DNA of 64,000 bases from Marinobacter zhejiangensis (GCF_900114775.1 NZ_FOUE01000001.1:620001-684000), one strand, 5' to 3'. Numbered from the stretch's first letter, positions 42,611 through 52,027 are shown. Made by a program: numbers and translations. The notes: generated by a model not told the origin, from the sequence alone.

Positions 42611-44434
42611 ATGCCGGCTTACAAGGCGCCCCTGCGCGACATGAAGTTTCTGCTCAACGAAGTTTTCGATTACCCCAAGCACTATGCCTCCCTCGCCAGT
42701 GGTGAAAATGCCACTCCGGATATCGTCGACGCCATCCTGACGGAGTGCGGCAAATTCTGTGAGGAAGTGGTCGGTCCTTTGAACCAGATCGGTGATGAGG
42801 AAGGTTGTAAGTTTGAAGATGGCGAAGTGACCACCCCGAAAGGGTTCAAAGAAGCCTACAACCAGTTCGTGATGGGCGGCTGGCAAGGCCTGTCAGCACC
42901 GGAAGAATTTGGTGGCCAGGGCCTCCCTGCATCCATGGGCCTGCTCAAGCAGGAAATGATGGGCACCGCCAACTGGTCCTTCTCCATGTACCCGGGCCTG
43001 TCCCTCGGTGCCATGAACACCATCTACCTGCATGGTAACGATGAGCAGAAGCAAACCTATCTGGTACCGCTGACGGAAGGCCGCTGGGGCGGCACCATGT
43101 GCCTGACCGAGCCTCAGTGTGGCACCGACCTGGGCCAGGTCAAAACCAAGGCGGAGCCCCAGGCGGACGGTTCCTACAAGATCACCGGCACCAAGATCTT
43201 CATTTCCTCCGGTGAACACGACCTGACCGAGAACATTGTCCACATTGTTCTCGCCCGCCTGCCGGATGCCCCCAAGGGAACCCGGGGTATCTCGCTGTTC
43301 ATCGTTCCCAAATTCCTGCCGGATGGCAACGGTGGTATGGGCGAGCGTAACGGGGTGAGCTGTGGCAGCCTGGAAAAGAAAATGGGCATCAAGGCGTCCG
43401 CCACCTGCGTGATGAACTTCGACGACGCCACCGGCTTCCTCATTGGCCCGGAAAACCAGGGCCTGGAATGCATGTTCACCTTCATGAACACCGCCCGCAT
43501 CGGTACCTCGATCCAGGGCGTGGGCGCCGCAGAGCTGTCTTATCAGGGTGCTCTGGAATACGCCAAGGATCGCCGCTCCATGCGTGCGCTGTCGGGCAAA
43601 AAGGAGCCGGAGCAGATCGCTGACAGCCTGATCCACCACGCCGACGTCCGCCGCATGCTGCTGACCCAGAAGGCCATCGCCGAAGGCGGTCGTGCCATGA
43701 TGTATTACGCCGCCCGCCTGGCCGACCACATGGTGGAAGGACACGAACAGGGTGACACCGCGAAGGCCGAAGCCTACGACGACAAACTGGGCTTCCTGAC
43801 CCCGATCCTCAAGGGCTTCCTGACCGAGATGGGCTTTGAAGCGGCCAACCACGGTGCCCAGGTGTTTGGTGGTCACGGCTACATCCGTGAACACGGCATG
43901 GAGCAGATCATCCGCGACACCAAGATTGCGGTCCTCTACGAAGGCACCACCGGCATCCAGGCCCTCGACCTGCTGGGTCGTAAGGTGCTGTTGATGACCC
44001 AGGGCGGCGCCGTGCGGGAGTTCACCCTCAAGGTGGCCAACTTTGCCCGTAAGCAACTGACCAACAAACGCATGCGCCCGTTCGCCCTGGAGCTGCTCAA
44101 GCTCACCGCCCAGTGGAACGTGCTGACGCTGCGCCTGATGCTGACCGCCCGCAAGGACCGCGACGCCATCAGCGCTGCCGCCTACGATTTCCTGATGTAC
44201 AGCGGCTACGTCACCATGGCCTACATGTGGGCCCGTCAGGCCGCCGTTGCCACCAGCAACCTGGCCAGTGGCGAAGGCGGCGAATCCACCGAGTTCTACA
44301 ACGCCAAGCTGGCCACCGCAGAGTTCTATTACGAGCGCCTGCTGCCCCGGGCCCAGAGCCATGCCACCAGTATGCTGTCGCCTACCAGCAACCTTATGCA
44401 GCTGGACGTTGAGCATATGGCCTTCCACGGCTGA
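42611..44434 (+). CDS. Acyl-CoA dehydrogenase, long form with extra C-terminal domain
   Basis: 607 residues, clearly longer than the roughly 380-residue classical enzymes. It has an N-terminal helical extension (YKAPLRDMKFLLNEVFDY), the FAD/substrate core (CLTEPQCGTDLGQVKTKA, GTKIFISSGEHD), a C-terminal helical core with GGHGYIREHGMEQIIRDTK and the likely catalytic glutamate in LYEGTTGIQALDL. An extra helical domain of about 120 residues ends in LMQLDVEHMAFHG. This is the family that includes DmdC-like methylmercaptopropionyl-CoA dehydrogenases and fatty acyl-CoA dehydrogenases. Reaction: FAD-dependent alpha-beta desaturation of an acyl-CoA; chain specificity unknown. ATG 42611 is preferred over a TTG at 42602. 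Confidence 0.92.
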   Translation: MPAYKAPLRDMKFLLNEVFDYPKHYASLASGENATPDIVDAILTECGKFCEEVVGPLNQIGDEEGCKFEDGEVTTPKGFKEAYNQFVMGGWQGLSAPEEFGGQGLPASMGLLKQEMMGTANWSFSMYPGLSLGAMNTIYLHGNDEQKQTYLVPLTEGRWGGTMCLTEPQCGTDLGQVKTKAEPQADGSYKITGTKIFISSGEHDLTENIVHIVLARLPDAPKGTRGISLFIVPKFLPDGNGGMGERNGVSCGSLEKKMGIKASATCVMNFDDATGFLIGPENQGLECMFTFMNTARIGTSIQGVGAAELSYQGALEYAKDRRSMRALSGKKEPEQIADSLIHHADVRRMLLTQKAIAEGGRAMMYYAARLADHMVEGHEQGDTAKAEAYDDKLGFLTPILKGFLTEMGFEAANHGAQVFGGHGYIREHGMEQIIRDTKIAVLYEGTTGIQALDLLGRKVLLMTQGGAVREFTLKVANFARKQLTNKRMRPFALELLKLTAQWNVLTLRLMLTARKDRDAISAAAYDFLMYSGYVTMAYMWARQAAVATSNLASGEGGESTEFYNAKLATAEFYYERLLPRAQSHATSMLSPTSNLMQLDVEHMAFHG

Positions 44435-44608
44435 TCTCTCCGCTTGGTCACTGCCGGCCGGGGCACAACAGCTCCGCGCCGGCTTCCTGCATCTGGCCGC
44501 TTTTTCACCAAAACATGAACCCGTCAGCAAAGCCCCCCTCGCCGATCACTGTACGTTTCCTATACTGAGTCCAATAAGAAAAACCATCCCTCAACAAAGG
44601 ACGTTACT

Positions 44609-45409
44609 GTGACGCGACTGTTTTCAGCCCTGACCCTGTTCATCACCTGGCTCGCTGTTTTTCCCCTGGCTCAGGCCGATACTCTTGACGATATCCTCGA
44701 ACGCAAAACGCTTCGCGTTGGCGTGTCGATGTTTGCCCCCTGGACGATCGAGGCTGCCGATGATCAATTGATCGGTTTCGAGGTGGACTTGGCCAACAAA
44801 CTGGCTGGCGACCTTGGGGTTGATACCGAGCTCAAGGTCTATGAGTGGGACAAGATCATCGCCGCCCTGCAGCAGGGCGAAATTGATGTGATTGCCGCTG
44901 GTATGGCAATTACGCCTCATCGCGCCCTTCAGGTGAACTTTTCCCTGCCTTATATGACCTCCGGTGTCACGCTGGCGACCAATACCGGCAAAACCCAGAG
45001 TATCCATTCCCTCGAACAGCTCAACCAGGAGTCGGTGGTGATTACGTCGGTTACCGACAGTTTTGGCAATGAGCTAGCCGCGACCCTGTTCGACCGGGCC
45101 ACACAGCTTCCGTTTGCCACCAAGGAAGAGGCCCAGCAAGCGATAACCAGCGGACGGGCCCATGCTTATGTTGCCAGCGTTCCGGAAACCCTGTACCTGG
45201 CTCTGGACAACCCCGGCACCATTGACCTGCCCCTGGGCAAACCGCTGGTGGCCTCCAAAGCCGGACTGGCCGTCCGTAGAGGTGAACAGGAATGGCTCAA
45301 TTTCCTTAACGCCTGGGTAACCGTCCATCAGGCCGATGGCTGGCTCGATACCAACTACGCTTACTGGTTCAAGAGTCTCGATTGGCAAACCCGAGTTGCA
45401 GCTCAGTAA
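44609..45409 (+). CDS. Periplasmic solute-binding protein, family 3
   Basis: 266 residues with a Sec signal peptide (hydrophobic LTLFITWLAVFPLAQA, cleavage before DTLDDIL). The mature part has LRVGVSMFAPWTIEAADDQL and IGFEVDLANKLAGDLGV, standard for amino-acid-type family 3 binding proteins. The start is GTG 44609, preceded by AAAGGA. No ABC permease or ATPase genes are nearby, so it is an orphan receptor that may serve a distant transporter or a sensor. It is followed 9 bases later by a small secreted protein, likely in one operon. Confidence 0.9.
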   Translation: MTRLFSALTLFITWLAVFPLAQADTLDDILERKTLRVGVSMFAPWTIEAADDQLIGFEVDLANKLAGDLGVDTELKVYEWDKIIAALQQGEIDVIAAGMAITPHRALQVNFSLPYMTSGVTLATNTGKTQSIHSLEQLNQESVVITSVTDSFGNELAATLFDRATQLPFATKEEAQQAITSGRAHAYVASVPETLYLALDNPGTIDLPLGKPLVASKAGLAVRRGEQEWLNFLNAWVTVHQADGWLDTNYAYWFKSLDWQTRVAAQ

Positions 45410-45418
45410 GGAGACACC

Positions 45419-45751
45419 ATGACACATACCATGGATGCCCGGTTCTGGCTGGCCGGGTTACTGACACTGTCCGCTTCGCTGGCAGTGGTGGCGGCGGAAC
45501 GACTGAGCGACCTGGACCTATCGCAAATGTACGGATCTACCTTCCAGAATCAGGTTTTGGAAACCCAGAACGAATGGCGCTCTGACGGCAGCAACGCCAA
45601 CTGGCGAGCCAGTGACGACGACCAGACCGGCGGCCGCATAGAATTTGGCTACGATGAGATACGTGAACACCAGCGGGTGCAAGAAATGCTGGAACAGAGT
45701 ACCCACGATTTCCGCCCCTCGGCAGCCACCGTGCTGCAGTATCAGTTCTGA
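45419..45751 (+). CDS. Small exported protein of unknown function
   Basis: 110 residues with a signal-peptide-like N-terminus (FWLAGLLTLSASLAVVAA) and an acidic, Gln/Asp-rich mature part of about 85 residues lacking cysteines. It contains a charged stretch GYDEIREHQRVQEMLEQ that may form a helix. I do not recognise the family. Start ATG 45419 has a strong AAGGAG. It directly follows a solute-binding protein gene and is followed by DnaA boxes and a shared terminator, so it is probably expressed with that binding protein. Confidence 0.75.
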   Translation: MTHTMDARFWLAGLLTLSASLAVVAAERLSDLDLSQMYGSTFQNQVLETQNEWRSDGSNANWRASDDDQTGGRIEFGYDEIREHQRVQEMLEQSTHDFRPSAATVLQYQF

Positions 45752-45788
45752 ATCATCGTGGTGCTGACTCCTTGCTATCTCAAAGGAG

Positions 45789-45813
45789 TTATCCACAGGC
45801 CTGGTTATCCACA
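45789..45813 (+). promoter_or_regulatory. Two direct-repeat DnaA boxes
   Basis: TTATCCACA at 45789-45797 and again at 45805-45813, same orientation, starts 16 bases apart, directly before a terminator hairpin in a convergent intergenic space. A third perfect copy lies at 45878-45886 inside the next gene. Confidence 0.65.
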
Positions 45814-45840
45814 AAAAAGGAGCCTTTAAGGCTCCTTTTT
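45814..45840. terminator. Bidirectional Rho-independent terminator
   Basis: AAAAAGGAGCC pairs perfectly with GGCTCCTTTTT (11 bp) around loop TTTAA. With T-runs on both strands it can end the rightward small-protein operon and the leftward binding-protein gene. Confidence 0.88.
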
Positions 45841-45864
45841 GACAGACCCGATCCACAATCTCAC

Positions 45865-46611
45865 TTACAGACCGTACTTATCCACAAGGGTCTCTAACAG
45901 GCCGGACGCCTTCACTGCCTCCAACGCCTCATTCAGCTGGTCGACGACCTCATCTGAAGTCTGCGGGTTGATGGCCAGATAGAGCTCCGAGTCATTGAAG
46001 GAATACAGTGGAACCAGGCCTTCAACCCCCTGTTGCGCAGCAAAGTAGGGTCCTGCCTGGCGGTCGGCAATCCACAGGTCAATCTGGCCCAGGGCCAAAC
46101 GCTTGGGGTTCAGGTCATCACGGTCAAATTCGATGACATTAAAACCGCGCTCCTTGAGATACTGCGCCCTGACATCATTGCGGTAACTGCCAACCGTCAT
46201 CTCCCCGATATCCTCCAGTGCCCCGATCTCGAGATCCGACCCAGGGGGACCAAAAATCGTCCACTGGTGAGTCGCCAGAGGCCCTACCCACTTGAACAAC
46301 GGAGCCCGCTGCTCGGTATAGGTGGTGCAGAAAATACCGTGATTGGCCCGTTCCAGAGCCCGGCCATAGCCATAGTCCCAGTTCCGTAACTTGATCACGT
46401 AATCCAGATTGGTCCGAGCAAGCATGGCCTTGACCGTGTCTGCGCAGACACCCTCAACATTGTCGCCGTCGTGCTCAAAGGCGTTGCCGGTGGAGCTCAT
46501 GTTGTAGGGCGGAAAGTTTTCGGTATAGAGATAAAGCTTTTCGTCCGCCTGGGCCACGGCTGCTGACCCCAACACGGCCAACACCAACAGCGCTGCTGCA
46601 AACAATCGCAT
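45865..46611 (-). CDS. Periplasmic solute-binding protein, family 3 (second, divergent type)
   Basis: 248 residues with a signal peptide (MRLFAAALLVLAVLGSAAVA, cleavage near QADEK). The mature protein starts with LYLYTENFPPYNM, typical of the family 3 branch found in environmental proteobacteria, and contains GVCADTVKAMLART and VGSYRNDVRAQYL. I chose ATG 46611, preceded by CAGGAGGC, over an in-frame ATG at 46644. No transporter genes flank it. It converges on the small-protein operon and shares its terminator. Ligand unknown; amino acid or similar is likely. Confidence 0.88.
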   Translation of the reverse strand: MRLFAAALLVLAVLGSAAVAQADEKLYLYTENFPPYNMSSTGNAFEHDGDNVEGVCADTVKAMLARTNLDYVIKLRNWDYGYGRALERANHGIFCTTYTEQRAPLFKWVGPLATHQWTIFGPPGSDLEIGALEDIGEMTVGSYRNDVRAQYLKERGFNVIEFDRDDLNPKRLALGQIDLWIADRQAGPYFAAQQGVEGLVPLYSFNDSELYLAINPQTSDEVVDQLNEALEAVKASGLLETLVDKYGL

Positions 46612-46856
46612 CAAAGCCTCCTGATGCCTTCGGGCATGGTACAAGGGTGAAATACGGATACCCTGAGTTTACTGCAATTGGCCAGGAGAGTTTTGTCGCG
46701 CCACATACGCATTTGTCGTTACCCGGATAGCCACCAGGCTGCAGAAAGTACGCTGGGAATTAAGCAGGCGGCACCAACCCGGCTGGGCCCTTTATGTGAA
46801 TTGAATTACAATTTGATGATCATCATTTGTGTTACTTTTCCGGAATCATAAAAACC

Positions 46857-47045
46857 ATGGAAACCAAGAGCGCCCGCCTGACCGTACTGATCGATCCCAG
46901 CAAGAAACAGGCATTCGAGCAGTTATGTGCCTCACAGGATCTCACCACCTCCCAGGTCGTCCGTCAGCTGATTCGTGACTATCTGGAAAAGCACCAGGTG
47001 TCCTACGGAGCAGACGCACCTGCCAGGAACCCCCAGGTCAAGTAG
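46857..47045 (+). CDS. Small ribbon-helix-helix DNA-binding protein (CopG/Arc-like)
   Basis: 62 residues. METKSARLTVLIDPSKKQAF gives the beta strand, and LTTSQVVRQLIRDYLEKH the helices of a ribbon-helix-helix fold. ATG 46857 is preferred to a TTG at 46827. There is no recognisable toxin partner next to it; the neighbour is a SulP transporter whose gene converges and overlaps it by 8 bases. A 12-bp palindrome (TGATGATCATCA, 46814-46825) lies upstream and could be an autoregulatory operator. Target genes unknown. Confidence 0.75.
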   Translation: METKSARLTVLIDPSKKQAFEQLCASQDLTTSQVVRQLIRDYLEKHQVSYGADAPARNPQVK

Positions 47046-48684
47046 CCTCCCTGGCATAGACGGCCAGAGCTTGCCCCAGGTCGTCGTAGACCGCGTCTTC
47101 GCCTACCAGGTCGATGATTCCGGCCCGACGTAATTTGCCAGTCACCCGAGCGTTGGCCCCGGACAGCACAACGCTGACACCGCGGTGCTGCAGGTCTGTA
47201 ATAACCTCTTCCAAAGTCTGTAGTCCGGTGATGTCAATAAATGGCACCCATCGCAGTCGGATAATCAATACCCTGGGGTCACTATGGGTTCCCGCCAGGG
47301 CCCGTTCAAAATTTTCCACAGCCCCGAAGAAAAACGGCCCCTCTACGTTGTAAACAAGTACGTCCGGCGGCAACTGGCACTGCCCGGACTGGTCGATCTC
47401 CCGGCACAGCTCCTCTTCTGTTGCCTGGCGAACCTCCACACTGGTCGCCATCCGTCGCAAAAAATGCAGGGTTGCCAGGATCACCCCGATGTTCACCGCC
47501 ACAACCAGGTCTGCAAACACCGTCAACCCGAACGTTACCAGCAGGATCACCACGTCAGCCCGGGGCGCCCGTCTGACCATTTTGGCGAAGTGCTTCACCT
47601 CACTCATGTTCCAGGCAACCACAAATAGAATCGCAGCAAGGGCAGCTAGAGGAACGTTCGTTGCCAAAGGCGCCAGGAACAGCAGCATCAGCACCAAGGT
47701 AATCGCGTGAACGATACCGGACAGTGGTCCGGTACCGCCATTGCGGATGTTGGTCGCCGTACGTGCAATCGCACCGGTCGCCGCGAACCCGCCAAACAAC
47801 GGCGTTAACATATTCGCCAAGCCCTGCCCGACCAATTCCTGGTTGGAATCGTGACGGGTACCCGCCATACCGTCCGCAACCACGGCCGACAGCAAAGATT
47901 CAATCGCACCGAGCATGGCAATAGTAAACGCCGGCCCGATCAGTTCGACGACTTTGTTCCAGGTGATGTCTGGAACCTGGAATCCCGGCAACCCCTGGGG
48001 GATACCCCCAAACGCACTGCCAATGGTGGCAACTCCGGCCGGGGCAAATACCACCTGCAGCAACGTTGCCACCACCAGCGCCGTGAGTGGCCCCGGCACC
48101 CGGCTCAACCCCGGAATCCTGGGGCCATAGATAACCAACACCAGAGAAAGCACCGCCAACGAAGTGGTGGTCCAGTGAAGCTCCGGCAACACCTGGAGGG
48201 TCTGCCACAATTTTTCATGGAAATGCTCGCCGGTGACTTCCGGCAGGCCAAAGAACGGTTTCCATTGGCCAACCCAGATAATCACGCCGATACCGGCGGT
48301 AAAACCAACGATAACCGGGTCCGGTATGAATTTGATGATCGAACCGAGCTTGGCCATGCCCAGTAGCATCAATATGATGCCTGCCATGAGTGTGGCAATT
48401 TGCAGGCCCTCAATCCCATATTCCGCAGTAATTCCTGCCAGGATGACGATGAAGGCCCCGGTCGGCCCGGCAATCTGGAGGCGACTGCCACCAAAGACCG
48501 ATACCACGAAGCCAGCGACAATGGCGGTATATAACCCCTGTTCCGGCTGCGCCCCTGAGGCTATGGCAAACGCCATCGCCAAGGGCAGCGCCACGACGCC
48601 AACTATCACCCCGGATATACAGTTCCTTAACCAGTGATCCCGCCGCAGAAGTCCAGCTTTCTTGGCTTCCCAAAGTGCCAGCAT
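47038..48684 (-). CDS. SulP-family anion transporter with STAS domain (second copy, different subtype)
   Basis: 548 residues. Membrane domain starts LRNCISGVIVGVVALPLAMA and contains the SulP motif FGGSRLQIAGPTGAFIVI and GAIESLLSAVVADGM; the C-terminal STAS domain (about 435-548) has FIDITGLQTLEEVI. This subtype is closer to YchM/BicA-like proteins than the SulP at 0.9-2.3 kb, so it may carry bicarbonate or dicarboxylates. Start ATG 48684 has AAGG upstream. The 3' end overlaps the ribbon-helix-helix gene by 8 bases, tail to tail. Confidence 0.9.
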   Translation of the reverse strand: MLALWEAKKAGLLRRDHWLRNCISGVIVGVVALPLAMAFAIASGAQPEQGLYTAIVAGFVVSVFGGSRLQIAGPTGAFIVILAGITAEYGIEGLQIATLMAGIILMLLGMAKLGSIIKFIPDPVIVGFTAGIGVIIWVGQWKPFFGLPEVTGEHFHEKLWQTLQVLPELHWTTTSLAVLSLVLVIYGPRIPGLSRVPGPLTALVVATLLQVVFAPAGVATIGSAFGGIPQGLPGFQVPDITWNKVVELIGPAFTIAMLGAIESLLSAVVADGMAGTRHDSNQELVGQGLANMLTPLFGGFAATGAIARTATNIRNGGTGPLSGIVHAITLVLMLLFLAPLATNVPLAALAAILFVVAWNMSEVKHFAKMVRRAPRADVVILLVTFGLTVFADLVVAVNIGVILATLHFLRRMATSVEVRQATEEELCREIDQSGQCQLPPDVLVYNVEGPFFFGAVENFERALAGTHSDPRVLIIRLRWVPFIDITGLQTLEEVITDLQHRGVSVVLSGANARVTGKLRRAGIIDLVGEDAVYDDLGQALAVYAREAT

Positions 48685-48785
48685 AGCAACCTTACCAATG
48701 ATGGAAACGTGATAATTACATGTTAATCATATGATCATACCGCACCCAAACACCTGTGGAAAACCCATACCCCGAATCCGGAGAG

Positions 48786-48794
48786 TTATCCACA
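48786..48794 (+). promoter_or_regulatory. DnaA box
   Basis: Perfect TTATCCACA in the 197-base gap between the SulP gene and mnmE; a near match (TGTGGAAAA) lies about 30 bases to its left. Confidence 0.6.
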
Positions 48795-48881
48795 GGCGCA
48801 TCCGGGCACAGGGGCGCCTCAGGCTGCCGGATGTGCAGCCCGATAACAGGTGGAATAGTTTGGGGTTAACCGGGCTAAGGC

Positions 48882-50246
48882 TTATTTGCCGATGCAGAAA
48901 CTGCTGAAGATTTTGCCCAACAGGTCGTCCGGGGTTACCGCACCGGTGATTTCACCCAGCGCATCCTGGGCAGCGCGAAGGTCTTCAGCCAGCAATTCAC
49001 CAGCACCATAGCCGTTGAGCTGGTCCTGCCCCTGGATCATGAACTCCCTGGCCCGCTGCAGGGCATCAAGGTGGCGGCGGCGCGCCAGGAAACCACCTTC
49101 GGTGGTACTGACAAATCCCATGCATTGTTTGAGATGGTCACGAAGCTGCTCCAGACCCTGACTGGACTTTGCCGCCAGGCGTAGCACCGGAGCCGAAGAG
49201 TTATCCACAAGCCCGACCGCTTCACCTGACAGGTCCACTTTGTTGCGAATCACGGTGATTGGCGCCGAATCCGGCAGATGGTCTATGAAGTCTGGCCAGA
49301 TTTCATGGGGCTCAATTTCCGGCGTGGTGGTGGCATCCACCATCAACAGTATGCGGTCGGCCTGGCGGATTTCGTCCCAGGCCCGGGCAATACCGATCCG
49401 TTCCACTTCGTCCGGGCTTTCCCTTAGCCCAGCGGTATCGATGATGTGCAGCGGCATACCATCAATGTGGATATGTTCCCTCAGCACATCCCGGGTGGTG
49501 CCTTCGATGTCGGTAACAATGGCTGCTTCCCTCCCGGCGAGGGCATTGAGCAAGCTGGATTTACCGGCGTTTGGCCGTCCGGCAATCACCACCCGCATGC
49601 CATCGCGGAGGATGGTGCCCTGCTGGGCCTCCGCCAGAATGCCATCCAGCTCCGCCATCACGCCGGACAGGTCTTCAGAGACCTTGCCGTCGGCCAGAAA
49701 ATCAATTTCCTCTTCGGGGAAGTCGATGGCAGCTTCTACGTAAATCCGCAAATGCGTGAGGGACTCCACCAGGGCATTGATGCGGCGCGAAAACTCACCC
49801 TGCAAAGAACGAACCGCGCAACGAGCGGCCTGCTCCGAGCTGCTTTCGATCAGGTCGGCAATGGCTTCGGCCTGGGTCAGGTCCAGTTTGTCATTGAGGA
49901 ACGCCCGTTCTGAAAATTCTCCGGGGCGAGCCAGTCGGGCCCCCAATTCACACACCCGTCGCAGGAGCAAATCCAGGATCACAGTGCCACCGTGGCCCTG
50001 GAGCTCGAACACATCCTCACCGGTAAACGAGTTGGGGTTGGGGAAAAACAGCCCGATGCCTTCATCGATCACCAGCCCGTCACCATCGACGAAAGGCCCG
50101 TAATGGGCAAACCGCGGGCGGGGTTCAAAGCCCAAGAGGTCGATAGCAATCGCCTTCGCCCTGGGTCCGGACACCCGCACAATACCAACGCCGGCCTGAC
50201 CGGGTGCGGTGGCAACAGCGGCAATGGTGTCGGTACTTGGTTGCAT
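48882..50246 (-). CDS. mnmE: tRNA modification GTPase MnmE
   Basis: 454 residues, full length. N-terminal folate-binding domain ([12 protein letters not shown]), central G domain with [28 protein letters not shown] and DTAGLRES, and the C-terminal CIGK with the conserved cysteine. With MnmG it installs the 5-aminomethyl-type group on wobble uridine. It follows yidC in the rpmH-rnpA-yidD-yidC-mnmE order. A perfect DnaA box lies inside at 49201-49209 and another just upstream at 50293-50301. Confidence 0.97.
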   Translation of the reverse strand: MQPSTDTIAAVATAPGQAGVGIVRVSGPRAKAIAIDLLGFEPRPRFAHYGPFVDGDGLVIDEGIGLFFPNPNSFTGEDVFELQGHGGTVILDLLLRRVCELGARLARPGEFSERAFLNDKLDLTQAEAIADLIESSSEQAARCAVRSLQGEFSRRINALVESLTHLRIYVEAAIDFPEEEIDFLADGKVSEDLSGVMAELDGILAEAQQGTILRDGMRVVIAGRPNAGKSSLLNALAGREAAIVTDIEGTTRDVLREHIHIDGMPLHIIDTAGLRESPDEVERIGIARAWDEIRQADRILLMVDATTTPEIEPHEIWPDFIDHLPDSAPITVIRNKVDLSGEAVGLVDNSSAPVLRLAAKSSQGLEQLRDHLKQCMGFVSTTEGGFLARRRHLDALQRAREFMIQGQDQLNGYGAGELLAEDLRAAQDALGEITGAVTPDDLLGKIFSSFCIGK

Positions 50247-50266
50247 GGTGAGCTCCGGTCAGTGAA

Positions 50267-50290
50267 CGAAAAGAGGCCCCAAGAGGGGCC
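50267..50290 (-). terminator. Weak terminator-like hairpin between yidC and mnmE
   Basis: Read leftwards, GGCCCC-TCTT-GGGGCC (50275-50290) is followed by TCTTTTC. The stem is only 6 bp and the T-run is short, so it may give partial termination between yidC and mnmE. Confidence 0.5.
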
Positions 50291-50323
50291 CCTGTGGATA
50301 ACCTGACAGTGTCAGTGGCTGCG

Positions 50324-52027
50324 TCAGCTCTTCTTGGTGCCGCTTTCAGCTTCAATCTGTCGGGTAATGTACCACTGCTGGGCAATGGACAGAATATTGT
50401 TCACCAGCCAGTACAGAACCAGGCCTGATGGGAACCACAGGAAGAACACCGTAAAGATCAGCGGCATCATCTTCATGATCTTGGCCTGCATCGGGTCAGG
50501 CGGCGACGGGTTCAGGCTCATCTGAATGAACATGCTGGCACCCATCAGGATCGGCAGGATGAAATACGGGTCCATGACCGAAAGATCCTGAATCCACAGC
50601 ATGAACGGCGCATGGCGCAACTGGACACTTTCAAACAGACACCAGTACAGCGAAATGAACACCGGCATCTGCACCAGAATCGGCAGGCAGCCACCCAGCG
50701 GATTGATTTTTTCCCGCTTGTACAACGCCATCATTTCCTGGGACATACGCTGACGATCGTCGCCATAAAGTTCCTTGAGCCGCGTCAGCTGCGGCGCAAC
50801 AGCACGCATTCTGGCCATGGAGCGGTAACTGGTCGCGGAGAGGTGGAAGAACACCCCTTTTACCAGCACCGTCAGCAGAATGATGGCAACACCCCAGTTA
50901 CCCACCAAGCTATGGAACCATTCGAGGATCCAGAACAGCGGCAGGGCAATGAAGAACAGGAAGCCGAAATCAACGGTACGGTCGAGGTTCGGGGCAACCT
51001 GTTCGAGGCGGTCGATGATCTTTGGACCCACGTAAGCAGTCGCACCCACTTCGCCCTGTTCGCCAGGAGCAACAACGGTGGCGGGGCTGACAAAACCAAC
51101 CACGTTGAGGTTGCCACGGGTGGTGCTTTGGAACTGCTGCTGGGCATCCGGCTGGGGAATCCAGGCAGTCAGGAAGTAGTGTTGCAGGAATGCCATCCAG
51201 CCATTGGTAACGGCCTGGTTGATTGGACTTTCCTTGAGGTCGTCAAAGGTAAATTTCTCATAGGGGTCGTCCGGGGTGCTGACGACCAGGCCGAGAAATG
51301 CCTGGATACCCAAGGAGTGCTGGGCGGTTGGGTCCTGACTCAGGTCACGGACAATCTTTCCTGAGAAATTACCTTCCCAGGGAGCGTTGGACTGGTTATC
51401 AATCAGGTACCGGACATCGATTTGGTAGCTATCCCGTGCCAGCCGGTACTGTTTGGTGACTTTTACACCGTTGTCGGCAACAAACACCAGGTCAACGACC
51501 AGTTCGTCCTGGCCTTCGGTCAGCTCAAAGTCGGTGGCGCTGGTCTGGTATACCGGGGTTGGTCCATTGCGACGGCTATCAAAGCCGTTTTTTCCAATCA
51601 GACCGCTTTCCATCAGGTAGGTACGGACGTTGGAATTTTCCAGCAGTTTCAGTGGCTGGCCACTGTCGAGGCTGTCGTCGTACTGGAGCAACGCCGTTTC
51701 GACCAGGTTGCCGCCAACCCGGTCGATTTTCAGGCTCATTACGTCAGTGGTTACGGTGATCAGTTGATCGCTGATCTGACCATTGCCTGTGCTGTCCGTC
51801 AGGCTTGTGGTACCGGACGCGTTTTCCGGGGTTGAAAACTCTTCTCCAGCGGATGAAGAGACCCCTGAAGAACCGGCAGTCCCGGACGCGAGAGCAGGCG
51901 TTTCACCTGAGGCCTGACTGGTAACCGCCACTGGTTGTGGCTGGTTATAGTCTTCGTTCCAGGCCAAAACCATCATGTAACTGACAATGGCGAGGCCGGC
52001 GAATAGCACTAAGCGTTTGATGTCCAT
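50324..52027 (-). CDS. yidC: Membrane protein insertase YidC
   Basis: 567 residues. N-terminal membrane helix after MDIKRLVLFAGLAIVSY, a large periplasmic domain, then the insertase core with the five-helix pattern and GGCLPILVQMPVFISLYWCL, SLNPSPPDPMQAKIMKMMP. It inserts inner-membrane proteins alone or with Sec. ATG 52027 is preferred to the in-frame ATG at 52063, which would run into yidD. It lies 4 bases after yidD. Confidence 0.97.
   Translation of the reverse strand: MDIKRLVLFAGLAIVSYMMVLAWNEDYNQPQPVAVTSQASGETPALASGTAGSSGVSSSAGEEFSTPENASGTTSLTDSTGNGQISDQLITVTTDVMSLKIDRVGGNLVETALLQYDDSLDSGQPLKLLENSNVRTYLMESGLIGKNGFDSRRNGPTPVYQTSATDFELTEGQDELVVDLVFVADNGVKVTKQYRLARDSYQIDVRYLIDNQSNAPWEGNFSGKIVRDLSQDPTAQHSLGIQAFLGLVVSTPDDPYEKFTFDDLKESPINQAVTNGWMAFLQHYFLTAWIPQPDAQQQFQSTTRGNLNVVGFVSPATVVAPGEQGEVGATAYVGPKIIDRLEQVAPNLDRTVDFGFLFFIALPLFWILEWFHSLVGNWGVAIILLTVLVKGVFFHLSATSYRSMARMRAVAPQLTRLKELYGDDRQRMSQEMMALYKREKINPLGGCLPILVQMPVFISLYWCLFESVQLRHAPFMLWIQDLSVMDPYFILPILMGASMFIQMSLNPSPPDPMQAKIMKMMPLIFTVFFLWFPSGLVLYWLVNNILSIAQQWYITRQIEAESGTKKS

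Noticed and set aside
42893..44530. A 545-codon open frame antisense to the acyl-CoA dehydrogenase
   Set aside because: Glycine/histidine-rich shadow of a real enzyme; no ribosome site or promoter.
46857..47045. Antitoxin of a toxin-antitoxin pair
   Set aside because: The ribbon-helix-helix protein fits an antitoxin size, but no toxin gene is adjacent; the neighbour is a large SulP transporter.
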